Positions 39,603-48,820 of a DNA stretch of 64,000 bases are shown here, piece by piece. Position numbers and translations under genes: made by a program. Within the stretch, counting starts at the first letter, position 1. Each line of letters opens with the position of its first letter. Under the pieces are notes generated by a model. It had not been told where the DNA came from. It searched no databases and saw only the letters and a program-made list of their open reading frames with translations. Source of the stretch: Stentor coeruleus (Eukaryota > Ciliophora > Heterotrichea > Heterotrichida > Stentoridae); assembly GCA_001970955.1 (NCBI GenBank), contig MPUH01000031.1, positions 62,001 through 126,000 of the forward strand, read 5' to 3'.

Positions 39603-41646
39603 TTAATTTATAGCCAATAATAGAAAGGGGCATACAATAAAAAGAGCTTAGAAACAAGTTTTAAACAGGGAAAAGGGATGATTTGTATAAGGATAGCATG
39701 ATAAAATTCAATGCAACAGAAAATTTTGTTATGATTAGGAAAATTCTTTAGGGTTAATATCTTCAACGTGCTTGTAAATTTAGTCCTTATGCTTTGTAGT
39801 GAAAATGATTAATACAGAAAAAATATTTTTATGAGAAATACTATTGAAATTACTTGAAGCATTTATCATGGTGATATTACCTGTAAAAATTATAATTTTA
39901 TTAAACTTTATGATAGTATTAGAAATGAATTTTCGAACTTGAATTTATTATTATATGGAAATCTTTTAGCGCAAAAGAATTAGGTAAATTTGTAAATTGA
40001 AGTGCTAAGTGATGTTGTTGTTAGATATTCTTGAAAGTGTGCTGCTTTACTTTTAGGATAAAAACAGGTGGATATCGAGAAAAATGTTGTTCTCAGCATT
40101 TCCTTAAACAAAAATATGCTGCTCACGAAATTCTCTTTTTTTTCAGCTATGCACTTTGCTTTTGAAACATTATTTCTACTTGGCAATTTGTCTGAAAAAA
40201 ATCTTAGAAAAACAATTACTTATGAAAATAAAACTAAAAATATACACAACCCAAACGGAGAAAAATCAAAATACAGATTGTTTTAAAACGTGTTGAAAAA
40301 AAAATATACTATGATATGCAGACATTTTTTTGTATGCAAAGATTTATAAGAAATATTCCCTTTCTTATAATAAAATGCATAATTTTAATTTACAAGATTT
40401 ATTTCTGACTCACTAATAGAAGCATTTGTAAAAAAGCACTTAATTGATAAGACTAATAAAAAATTTCTAATTATGAACTATGATGGTAAAATTTATATGC
40501 TGAAATCAAACAAATATTAAAGATAATATAATATGCTTATGGTAATAAAAGCTAGCATAATTTAATATATAGGATTTTATAATACAACTAAGATGGTTAA
40601 AAATTTTTTTCATAGTTATATTGTGCAAGCTTGCTAGAAAAATAATTAGCCTTGTGCAGGTAGTGATAAGCAATTAAAATCTAACTCAAATTTATATCAT
40701 TGATTTACTGAATTCTGGTAGCAGTATGTAGGCTATCTATATAACAAATATAGTATATAGATTTCTAATATTAAAATTGTTGGATTAATTTATGAAATTT
40801 CCAAATTCAAGTTCCACAATAAAAGATAAATTATTTTGAGTAGTTACTTAGAAGTTTTTGAAGAAAATATATAAATCTAATTACGTTATAGTTCATATTT
40901 TAAATAGATAAAAGGATAATGATAGTAATAAAGTATAGGATAATATACAAGATTTAGCTGTAATAAATATTGATTTTTTTTTTTAAGAGTGATTTGGATT
41001 TTTATAGCATATTGATTTAATCATACTCATGATTAAGCTTGTTTAGTTTTTTCTAAAATAACTGAATATCTTAAAAGTAAAGATTATAATATAGATTTTT
41101 CAGAATAAATTAGATTATTCAGCATATAAACAGACTTTATTAAACATTTTTAATCTTAGCTTAATGAGTTCCACCACTTATAAATTACCCTTCTAAAACA
41201 CTCACATTATTCCAACCCTTAGTTAGAATTACAAAATTTGTTCATACTTATTATTTGTATTTAATTAAACATAATTCATCTATCCAAAAATCTAAAGATA
41301 AACTTGATTTTCCGATCACTTTTTATCTCTAATCTTAAATAACATAATCAAGGTGTTTATATATTTTCATCAACAATTTGTATTAAAAATAAAAAAAATA
41401 TTACTAAAACTATAGAAATTCAATGCAATAAATACAAAATTGCTAATCATATTTATGATTTCTTATATAAACTAACTAAAGAAATGAATAATTACTTTCT
41501 AATATATATAAAATTTGATTATTTTAATATGTGTACTTTTAATTTCTAACAATATCTTAAACATTGTTGTTTGACTTGGCTATTTATTTCTTATTTATAG
41601 TTATTTCTAATGAAAAATGTAATAGTTGATTAACTATAGACTATAA
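39603..41646. other. Gene-poor AT-rich stretch
   Basis: About 2 kb between the minus zinc-finger gene and the plus deubiquitinase gene. Low-complexity AT-rich DNA. A 72-codon ORF at 40068-40286 has an opposing ORF over part of it and no gene-like composition. A/C-leaning just before 41540. No gene supported. Confidence 0.5.
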
Positions 41647-43998
41647 ATGGCTTGTGTTCATGTTGTAAGTGATAATTACGCCTCGTCACTGCAAGGCAAA
41701 TTGGTATACAAAGACGAGTGCACAAAATGCTTTGCTTCTAGTGTAAGAGAAATGTAGAAAAATCCTCTAGGAATTGACGTATGTTTAAAGTGCTTAAACG
41801 GTGGTTGTGTAGAGGAGCACTCGGAAGATCACGCAAGGACTCATTCTCACCCACTAGCAGTGAACATCCGCATGGTCAAAAAGTTAAACGAAGACTCAAC
41901 CCTGATAACAAAAGTAGCTATCGGCAAGCCTGGAGGTGTGAGTGCATCAGACAATTGGGAGTCATTTACAATAACAAAATGTTTACTCTGCAAACTTGAT
42001 CTGGGTGCAGTTCCATCATTACAACCATTAGTTGATTCAATTCTCGTATCAAATTCTGCATTATTCCAAAACTCAGTCGATGCTTGGGAAAAAGAATTAG
42101 TACCTTGTGAGCACGCATTAACCTTACAACAAGTATCATTAACAATTGCAGATAAATCATTAGCATCATGTGGTGACTGTGAACTAAAAGGTAATCTTTG
42201 GCTTTGTATGGTTTGTGGGCATTTAGGATGTGGACGTAAAAACTATGATGGTACAGGAGGGAATAGTCATGCTTTAGAGCATCATAAAACAACAAAACAT
42301 CCTTTAGTATGTAAAATGGGAACTATAACCCCTGAAGGATTAGCTTCAATTCATTGCTATATGTGTGATGAAGAAGTTCTAGATCCTGACCTTTCATTGC
42401 ATTTACTGAACTTTGGTATAAAAACTCAATCTCAGGTTAAAACAGAAAAAACCATAGCCGAAATGGAACTTGAAGCTAATTTGGCATTAACTTTATCTAA
42501 AGCGGTTGAGGAAGGGAGGATTTTAACTCCAAGATTTGGCNTAACTTTATCTAAAGCGGTTGAGGAAGGGAGGATTTTAACTCCAAGATTTGGCTCAATG
42601 TATACTGGTATGGAGAACCTTGGGAACACTTGTTATATGAACTCAGTATTTCAGACTTTATTTACAATCCCTGAATGGCTTTATAGGTTTAATAACCATG
42701 AATGGCTTAAAGCTAAAGAACCAGCAAGTAACTTTCATTGTCAAATGGCTAAATTNCATGAATGGCTTAAAGCTAAAGAACCAGCAAGTAACTTTCATTG
42801 TCAAATGGCTAAATTAGCTATTGGTCTAGCTTCAGGCAAGTATTCAATACAAAAATGGTCTGAACCTATTGAAATCGAACCTGGGAGATTTAGTGAAAGT
42901 CAAACCTATCAAGATGGAGTAAGACCTGAAATGCTCAAAGCATTACTAGGAAAAGGACATCCAGAATTTGCTTCAGCTAGACAACAAGATGCTTTTGAAT
43001 ACTTCCAATATGTTCTGACAATGACAGAAAGGCAGGAAAAAACTAATGGGACAATCTCATTAAGCCCGACTAATGTTTTCGATTTCACACTTAGAACCAA
43101 GATTAAATGCATGCATTGTAATAAAGTTCGATATTCAGACAATAAGCAAAACTCTATTTCGACTGTAATTCCTATTGAACTTAGCGATGATAATCCTAAT
43201 CTTTTAGTCCCTTGGGCAAGTCTTTTATCAGCTTTTAGTGAACCTGAAATAGTTGAATTTAGATGTTCATCGTGTAAAGCTAACACCTCAGCAAGTAAAA
43301 GCTATTTCTTCAAAACAGTGCCAAAAGTATTGGTTTTATTAGTAAACAGGTTTGTATGTCCTGATTGGGTTCCTAAAAAACTTGAATGTGGAGTTGAGAT
43401 CCCGACATCAGTGATTTCATTAAAGAATTTCATTTTTACTGAGCAAGGAGAAGATCTTTTACCTGAAGAAGGTGCTAAAGAGCCTGAAATCAACCAGTTT
43501 TTCTTATCACAACTTTTGGATATGGGATTGACTGAGAATCAAGCTAAAGTTGGCCTTATTAAAACTAATAATGTTAGTGCAGAAATTGCTGCAACTTGGG
43601 TGTTTGAAAATCTTGACAACCCTGAGCTTAATGCCCCTGTTCCTTCATCATCAAATGCTGAGATTGATTTTATTACAGGAATGGGATTTACGGTTCCTCA
43701 AGCGAAGTATGCTTTAAAACAATGTGGGAATAATGCTGAAAGGGCTATTGACTATTTGTTTTCTCATCAAGGAGAAATGGATATTGAAGAACCACCTGTT
43801 GGAATTTCTCAGGACCATGCAAATTATCAGCTTTTTTCTGTTATCACTCATCTTGGACCATCAGTACATTCTGGACATTATGTTGCTCATATACTTAAGA
43901 ATGGAGAATGTGTGCTGTATAATGATGTGAAAGTTGCTGCTACTTCGGATCCACCACTTGGCAAAGGGTATATTTACTTCTTTAGGCTAGTAGATTAG
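41647..43998 (+). CDS. USP5: Ubiquitin carboxyl-terminal hydrolase, USP5/isopeptidase T type
   Basis: Deubiquitinase of the USP5/13 type, which disassembles unanchored polyubiquitin. The start is the ATG at 41647 (MACVHVVSDNYASSLQ). A 15-nt intron at 41743-41757 is spliced to give a first Cys/His-rich N-terminal module (VYKDECTKCF, then CLKCLNGGCVEEH). Next come a ZnF-UBP domain (CGDCELKGNLWLCMVCGHLG...CYMCDEEV), the USP Cys box (LGNTCYMNSVFQTLF), two UBA domains (LLDMGLTENQAKVGLIK and ITGMGFTVPQAKYALKQCG) inserted in the catalytic domain as in USP5, and the His box (GPSVHSGHYVAHI). Two single-N assembly duplications (53 bp at 42541, 59 bp at 42756) add 18 and 20 false residues in frame; without them the protein is about 740 residues. 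Catalytic residues are intact. Confidence 0.94.
41743..41757 (+). other. 15-nt intron in the USP5-like gene
   Basis: gtaagagaaatgtag, phase 0, A at position 10. Splicing joins TKCFASS to KNPLGIDVCLKC and completes the N-terminal zinc-binding module. Confidence 0.92.
42488..42594. repeat. Assembly duplication around N42541
   Basis: 53 bp at 42488-42540 recur exactly at 42542-42594. With the N the insertion is 54 bp, so it hides in frame inside the deubiquitinase gene as a doubled TLSKAVEEGRILTPRFG. Confidence 0.92.
42697..42815. repeat. Assembly duplication around N42756
   Basis: 59 bp at 42697-42755 recur exactly at 42757-42815. With the N it is 60 bp, again in frame, doubling HEWLKAKEPASNFHCQMAK just after the USP Cys box. 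Confidence 0.92.
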
Positions 43999-44142
43999 AT
44001 TAATTTGGTTTAGATGAAAATGATAGGTTTATAAAAATGATGAAGTTTTGGATGAAGGGTGTTGAAAATGTGAAAAATTATTGAAAGTGTTTTTGTAGAG
44101 GTTATTGAAGAAGAGAATAAATTATTATAATAATTAACTGTT

Positions 44143-44859
44143 ATGTATAGTGCTAAGAATATGAAAAAAAAGCTCAAATCAACAAAACAATCACCTAAAA
44201 TCGTAGAAAACTTATCACAAGAAATGATTTACCATCCTAAATTTCCCAGGCCAAATTCTTCAAAACCTAAGAACATACACACATTAAGAATAAAAAAGCG
44301 AAGCACTCTTGCTAAAGTCTCTACTTTTTCAAATAAAAACTATCGCAATTTATCAATAAGAACATATAACGATACTGATAATTTACTTAGTATAACTTCA
44401 TACTCAGGAAGACCAATTCCTTATTCATCAAGTAATACTCCATCATGTGGTTTTTTTGAAGAAACCAAACCAGATAATGCAAGAGCAGTTTCTCCATCTA
44501 ATATATCCGATGAAAGTTTTTCTGTTTTCTATCCAAGTGATCCAAAAATTCATTCCCCAGAACATACGAAACTGTTAATGATTGATAAGGCGATAGGCCA
44601 AAGTATGAAAATCCTTAATAAAATTGTAATAAAAAAACCGAAAATTCTTGTCTGTCCTAAAGAACCATGCGAGAAGGCAATTTTCGACGACATGAATAAA
44701 ATTTTATTTAATAAAAAACCTTTTAGGAATTTGAGCGAGTTGATACCATATAATGATCGTATGAAGCCTAGAGGTAAAATAAAACGAGGGCCTTGTATTA
44801 ATATATATAAGTCACCAATTCCTAGACTAGTCCATAATATAAACATTTTATCAGGGTGA
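44143..44859 (+). CDS. Basic protein, unrecognised
   Basis: A 238-residue protein rich in Lys, Ser, Pro and Asn (MYSAKNMKKKLKSTKQSPK at the start). The first 130 residues look disordered, with many Ser and Pro. The C-terminal half is more ordered, with KPKILVCPKEPCEKAIFDD and a basic tail (KPRGKIKRGPCINIYKSPIP). No signal peptide, membrane segment or known domain. The stop is TGA. It is convergent with the RING/TRAF gene, with a duplicated 64-bp element between the two stops. Function unknown, possibly lineage-specific. Confidence 0.7.
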   Translation: MYSAKNMKKKLKSTKQSPKIVENLSQEMIYHPKFPRPNSSKPKNIHTLRIKKRSTLAKVSTFSNKNYRNLSIRTYNDTDNLLSITSYSGRPIPYSSSNTPSCGFFEETKPDNARAVSPSNISDESFSVFYPSDPKIHSPEHTKLLMIDKAIGQSMKILNKIVIKKPKILVCPKEPCEKAIFDDMNKILFNKKPFRNLSELIPYNDRMKPRGKIKRGPCINIYKSPIPRLVHNINILSG

Positions 44860-44871
44860 CTTTAAAAAATC

Positions 44872-44998
44872 CTAACCCTTCAGCAAAATATCTACCTTTA
44901 TTATCTATTATGTAAATCTATTAATAATAAAATCACTAACCCTTCAGCAAAATATCTACCTTTTTATCTATTATGTAAATCTATTAATAATAAAATCA
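44872..44998. repeat. Tandem duplication of about 64 bp between convergent genes
   Basis: ctaacccttcagcaaaatat starts at 44872 and again at 44936. The two copies (64 and 63 bp) differ only in the short run ctttattatc versus ctttttatc. Unlike the N-linked duplicates there is no N, so this may be a true duplication. The second copy abuts the stop codon of the RING/TRAF gene at 44999. Confidence 0.85.
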
Positions 44999-45718
44999 CT
45001 AAGCCAGTTCCTTTTCTCTCAAACTCAAAAGCACCTGATAATATTCAAGTAGTGCTTTATGATGTTGTTTATCAGTTACAAGCTTATCGAAAGCAACAAT
45101 TTTCTTACAGTTATCAGAACAAGTATAACATTTTCCCCTTCCGCTTCCAGCCCGATTTGAAATATGTGAGTAAATACTTCTAGTCACTGCTTCAGTTTCA
45201 ATAAAATCCTTTATAAGTCCTGATTTTTTACAGTGTCTAAAATTCCCACATAAAACTTCTCTATAAGGACAAACAAGCTCATGCCTATTCATTTCTTCAA
45301 TTGTAATGTAATTCTGACACCCAAGATCAAAATGGACGCATTTAATTTTCAGTTCAGTAATCATTCTAAGAAGTACTTGACTTGGCTGACGGGGTTCTTG
45401 AGAGCACCCACAAGCATTACATGAAAAAGCTTTATTACACGAATTTTCATCAACAATCTGCAGTCCAGCAATGCAAGAGTCGCAATACAATTTTCCGCAT
45501 TTTCGACATTCTAAAGGTTTTTTGACTACATTTTGGCATAATACACAGAGGTATTCACTTGGAGGTGGAGTAAGAAATCTTGTTACAGGGAATCCATTTG
45601 GCTCATCTCGATTTTTTCTTCTTATTGGTAAGAATATATCACGGAAGTTAGGAATAGCAGGTGGGTTTGGTATGAGAACCCTAAATCCATCACCAAAGCC
45701 AAAAAATTCGTGGTCCAT
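44999..45718 (-). CDS. RING plus TRAF-type zinc-finger protein, probable E3 ligase
   Basis: A 239-residue protein with an N-terminal Pro-rich stretch, a RING finger at about residues 58-103 (CVLC, CRKCGKLYCDSC, CNAC) and a TRAF-type zinc finger at about residues 126-157 (IKCVHFDLGCQNYI, HELVCPYREVLC). This order is typical of TRAF-like E3 ubiquitin ligases; the RING would recruit an E2 enzyme. There is no MATH/TRAF-C domain; the C-terminus is a short helix (HKALLEYYQVLLSLREKELA). A second Cys pair (CYTCSDNC) lies near residue 200. Start and length are clear. Substrate unknown. Nearby USP5-like and RING-H2 genes also concern ubiquitin, but adjacency here is probably incidental. Confidence 0.9.
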   Translation of the reverse strand: MDHEFFGFGDGFRVLIPNPPAIPNFRDIFLPIRRKNRDEPNGFPVTRFLTPPPSEYLCVLCQNVVKKPLECRKCGKLYCDSCIAGLQIVDENSCNKAFSCNACGCSQEPRQPSQVLLRMITELKIKCVHFDLGCQNYITIEEMNRHELVCPYREVLCGNFRHCKKSGLIKDFIETEAVTRSIYSHISNRAGSGRGKCYTCSDNCKKIVAFDKLVTDKQHHKALLEYYQVLLSLREKELA

Positions 45719-47086
45719 TATATTATTATATGGGATTTATGAATGTGCTGTTATTCATAGAGTTTTTGCACCCGCACTTAGACTTTGAGATTTTGATATG
45801 TTGGGTTTATTAGGGTTGTTAATTATGAGATTAGAGGGTTGATTAGATTTAATTTTATATGATAAGATTTGTATGAGATTTAAATGTTAGTTTTTTTTTG
45901 ATATCATGATAAGGTGCTAGCAGTATGGGAGATGATGAATTTATAGAAAATATTTATTAGTTTGGAATTATTAGTGAGATAATTTGGTTTAGGTAGTTGT
46001 TGAATATTTGAGGATTTAGAATTTAAATTGGATAAGAAAAGATAGTGTGTTTGATAGATGGATTGATATGTATTAAAAGGGGAAAATTATGTTTTATGTG
46101 TATGTAAAAATATAATGTGTGAGAAAAATCTATGATGCTAATATTTTATGTGTTATTAGGTAAAAACTAAAATAAAAGGTTATATCCGAATAAATTAAAA
46201 CGATATTATCTGCAAAAACATTATCTTCAACAAGAAAAATAAATCTTTAAAACAACACCCTAACATCTTATTTTCCAATTGTAATTTAACGCTAAAATAT
46301 TACAACAATTTTCTTATGCATATTACAAAATATATATATTTTTTCTAACTGATTAATTCTATTGTAGTGATTTCTTAGAAACTATTTCATGATCTCAACG
46401 AATAACATAATCCCAGCAACAGACTTCAATACATAAACCAATTGCAATCTTTTATAAGGATCCATATCTTGCAGAATTTTAATTTTGATAAAAAATCATA
46501 TAGTTTTCATAATAATAGCTACATTTTTATATCAAATAATACAATTACAACTTTAGAAGCAATATATATAATATAAAATAAATCTTCCTTGTATCTTTCT
46601 CTTTTACTAATCACTGAATCTTTAATAATATTCTTAAAAAAACCCTATCTAGACCCTAAAACTCATATCACACTTATCAATAATAATCTTCTCTTAAAAT
46701 ATTAAAATCCTCCCCTTTAATCTTACCAAATACATAAAAATCCATTTCCAACAGCAACCAGCACTTTTCTCTAATCTCTTTAACTTATTACCCTATCATT
46801 AACTTAAAATCAATTTTCCTGCATAACTAAAACTGCAATATCCTCATTTTTCTCACCTAATTTCTGAACCTAAACAAATTCAAACTTTTCCAATATCCCT
46901 TCCCTATATTCTTCAATTTTTTCTATAACTTTTAAGTAAAAATCTATTATTTTATTCCATAACATTTATCTAAAACATCCCAACTATTCCATTTAACTAT
47001 TCTATTATAAAATTCACATGATCATCTATATATATACTTTTTATATCTAATTTACATTAAAATATAATCAAATATAGATATATTTA
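45719..47086. other. Divergent intergenic region
   Basis: About 1.4 kb between the RING/TRAF gene (minus) and the RING-H2 gene (plus). T/G-rich to about 46150, A/C-rich from about 46190 to 47080, a textbook case of the flank-composition rule. No gene supported. Confidence 0.6.
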
Positions 47087-47779
47087 ATGGCTTCTTTAAA
47101 ACTAAAAATCGATCCAGTTAAGCTATTTGACGAAAAACAATGTGAATATTGTACAAATACCGGGGCTGATTTTGTTACTGAGTGCAAGCATATCTTCCAT
47201 TTGAATTGTTTCGGGTATTGGTATTTTTATGATCAAAGTTGCCCGAAATGTAACACGAAATTGCTTGTAGAAGGACTAAAAGTAAACAATAATAAACAAT
47301 GCTATACATGTAAAAGTGAATACAATCTTTTTCCATGCAAGACATGTAAAATAACTACATGTTTTGTGTGTTTGAAAAGTAAAACTTTTAATGAATGCTG
47401 TTCTTCAAGTACTAATATGTTTAATACACTATTAGTTGATTGTCCTGGTTGCGAGTATTCAAGATTTTATAATGATTTTGTTCCTATATGGTGCAAAGGT
47501 CATAGTTTGCTTTGTAAACAATGTTGGAATATTTCTATATACAGCAAAAAATGTATAATGGGATGCAATGTGAATTTCGCTTCTGGGATAATAAAAAAGT
47601 GTATGTGTTGCGATGAAATTGCTTTAGAAAATTTCGGGATTTTTGTCTGTCCGAGAAAATGCACAGTTTGCTTTATTTGCTATAGTACTTATTTTCTGAA
47701 GCATAACAATGACGAAATCAGTGGTTCTTGTCCTTACTGTGGGGAAAAACTTACACCAAAATATGAACCTTGGGATTAG
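47087..47779 (+). CDS. RING-H2 Cys-rich protein
   Basis: A 230-residue, very Cys-rich protein. Residues 19-55 form a RING-H2 (C3H2C3) finger: CEYC (19, 22), ECKHIFHLNC (33, 35, 38, 41), CPKC (52, 55). This is the usual E3 ligase class for E2 recruitment. The rest has many further Cys pairs (CYTC, CKTC, CFVC, CPGC, CKQC, CMCC, CTVCFIC, CPYC), suggesting several more zinc-binding modules, perhaps an RBR-like or degenerate RING series; I cannot assign them firmly. No membrane segment. It is followed 51 bp downstream, on the same strand, by a membrane methyltransferase gene. Substrate unknown. Confidence 0.85.
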   Translation: MASLKLKIDPVKLFDEKQCEYCTNTGADFVTECKHIFHLNCFGYWYFYDQSCPKCNTKLLVEGLKVNNNKQCYTCKSEYNLFPCKTCKITTCFVCLKSKTFNECCSSSTNMFNTLLVDCPGCEYSRFYNDFVPIWCKGHSLLCKQCWNISIYSKKCIMGCNVNFASGIIKKCMCCDEIALENFGIFVCPRKCTVCFICYSTYFLKHNNDEISGSCPYCGEKLTPKYEPWD

Positions 47780-47830
47780 TATTTAAGTTGGAAACCATAT
47801 CTTAGGGTATTAATACAAATATTTTATAAA

Positions 47831-48820
47831 ATGTTGCATTCTTGTATTTGTTTAGGTTTTGCCTTGATGTTTATTCTATCATCTTGGATCTGGATGCCGG
47901 TTTTAGTACTTTCTTCCCCAATTATGGCTATGATGTTTTTCCTTCTTTGTCTTTGGCTAAAAGTCATAGGCCGATGGGGTAGGCTAATGAGGCTTTTATA
48001 TGAAATCTATGAATGGATTATGTTCAGAAGCGATAAACCTCGGAAGTATTTCTGGCAGAAATACTACAACTTTATATCATGGGGTTACCCTTATGAAGAA
48101 TGGAAAACAATGAATTTAGGGTTCGCTTGTGATAATGATAATGTTTATATTCCGCCACAATTAGATAGTGAGTTCCAGTATGAAAAATTCAGTTACCAGC
48201 TTTATCATTATCTTATATTTGGATTCGCTAAGATTGAGAATCTTAAAGATAAGCATATATTAGATATTGGAAGCGGTAGAGGTGGTGGTTTAAGGTATTT
48301 AGCAAAAAATTTCAAACCGCTTTCTGCAGTTGGTGTTGACTACTCAGCTCAATGTGTTAATTTTAGTAAAAAATATCTGATGGAAGAAAGTGTAAATTTC
48401 TATTGGGGTGATGCTGAAAGGCTACCTTTAAAAAATGAATCTGCAGATTTGATAATTTGTGTTGATAGCTCTCATTGCTTTGGAAATCTAAAAACTTATT
48501 TGACTGAAGTCAAGAGGGTGTTAAAGCCAGGTGGGGATTTTATTATATGTGATTTTATCGTAACTTTAGATAAAGACGAATATGAAGAAAATTTTTCAAA
48601 TTTTCTCAAAATGAAAAACTCCAAGGATTTAACTGAAAATGCGTTACTTGCTTTGAAAATGGACTCGAAAAGAAAAATTGAGCTTGTTGAAAAAAAAGTG
48701 ACTTATATGTTTAAAAGGCTTATGAAAAGGTTTGCTGTTATCGAAGGATCAGTGCTTTTTAATCAATTAGAAGCTGGAGATACTTTGCATTTAGCTTACC
48801 ACTTTACTAAACCTGAATAA
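47831..48820 (+). CDS. Membrane-anchored SAM-dependent methyltransferase
   Basis: A 329-residue class I methyltransferase. The first 48 residues are hydrophobic (MLHSCICLGFALMFILSSWI onward) and probably form one or two membrane segments. The catalytic domain starts near residue 140: SAM motif I HILDIGSGRGGG (142-153), the acidic post-I GVDYSAQCVNFS (168-179), motif II-like ADLIICVDSSHCF (205-217), and motif III VLKPGGDFIICDF (230-242). A preceding stretch (YNFISWGYPYEEWKTMNLGF) resembles the N-terminal region of membrane-associated lipid or phthiotriol-type methyltransferases (Methyltransf_11). A lipid or isoprenoid substrate is therefore plausible but unproven. The upstream gene ends 51 bp before the start. 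Confidence 0.87.
   Translation: MLHSCICLGFALMFILSSWIWMPVLVLSSPIMAMMFFLLCLWLKVIGRWGRLMRLLYEIYEWIMFRSDKPRKYFWQKYYNFISWGYPYEEWKTMNLGFACDNDNVYIPPQLDSEFQYEKFSYQLYHYLIFGFAKIENLKDKHILDIGSGRGGGLRYLAKNFKPLSAVGVDYSAQCVNFSKKYLMEESVNFYWGDAERLPLKNESADLIICVDSSHCFGNLKTYLTEVKRVLKPGGDFIICDFIVTLDKDEYEENFSNFLKMKNSKDLTENALLALKMDSKRKIELVEKKVTYMFKRLMKRFAVIEGSVLFNQLEAGDTLHLAYHFTKPE

Noticed and set aside
42488-42815. True tandem protein repeats in the USP5-like gene
   Set aside because: Each duplicate is split by an N and exact; family members have no such repeats, so it is an assembly effect.
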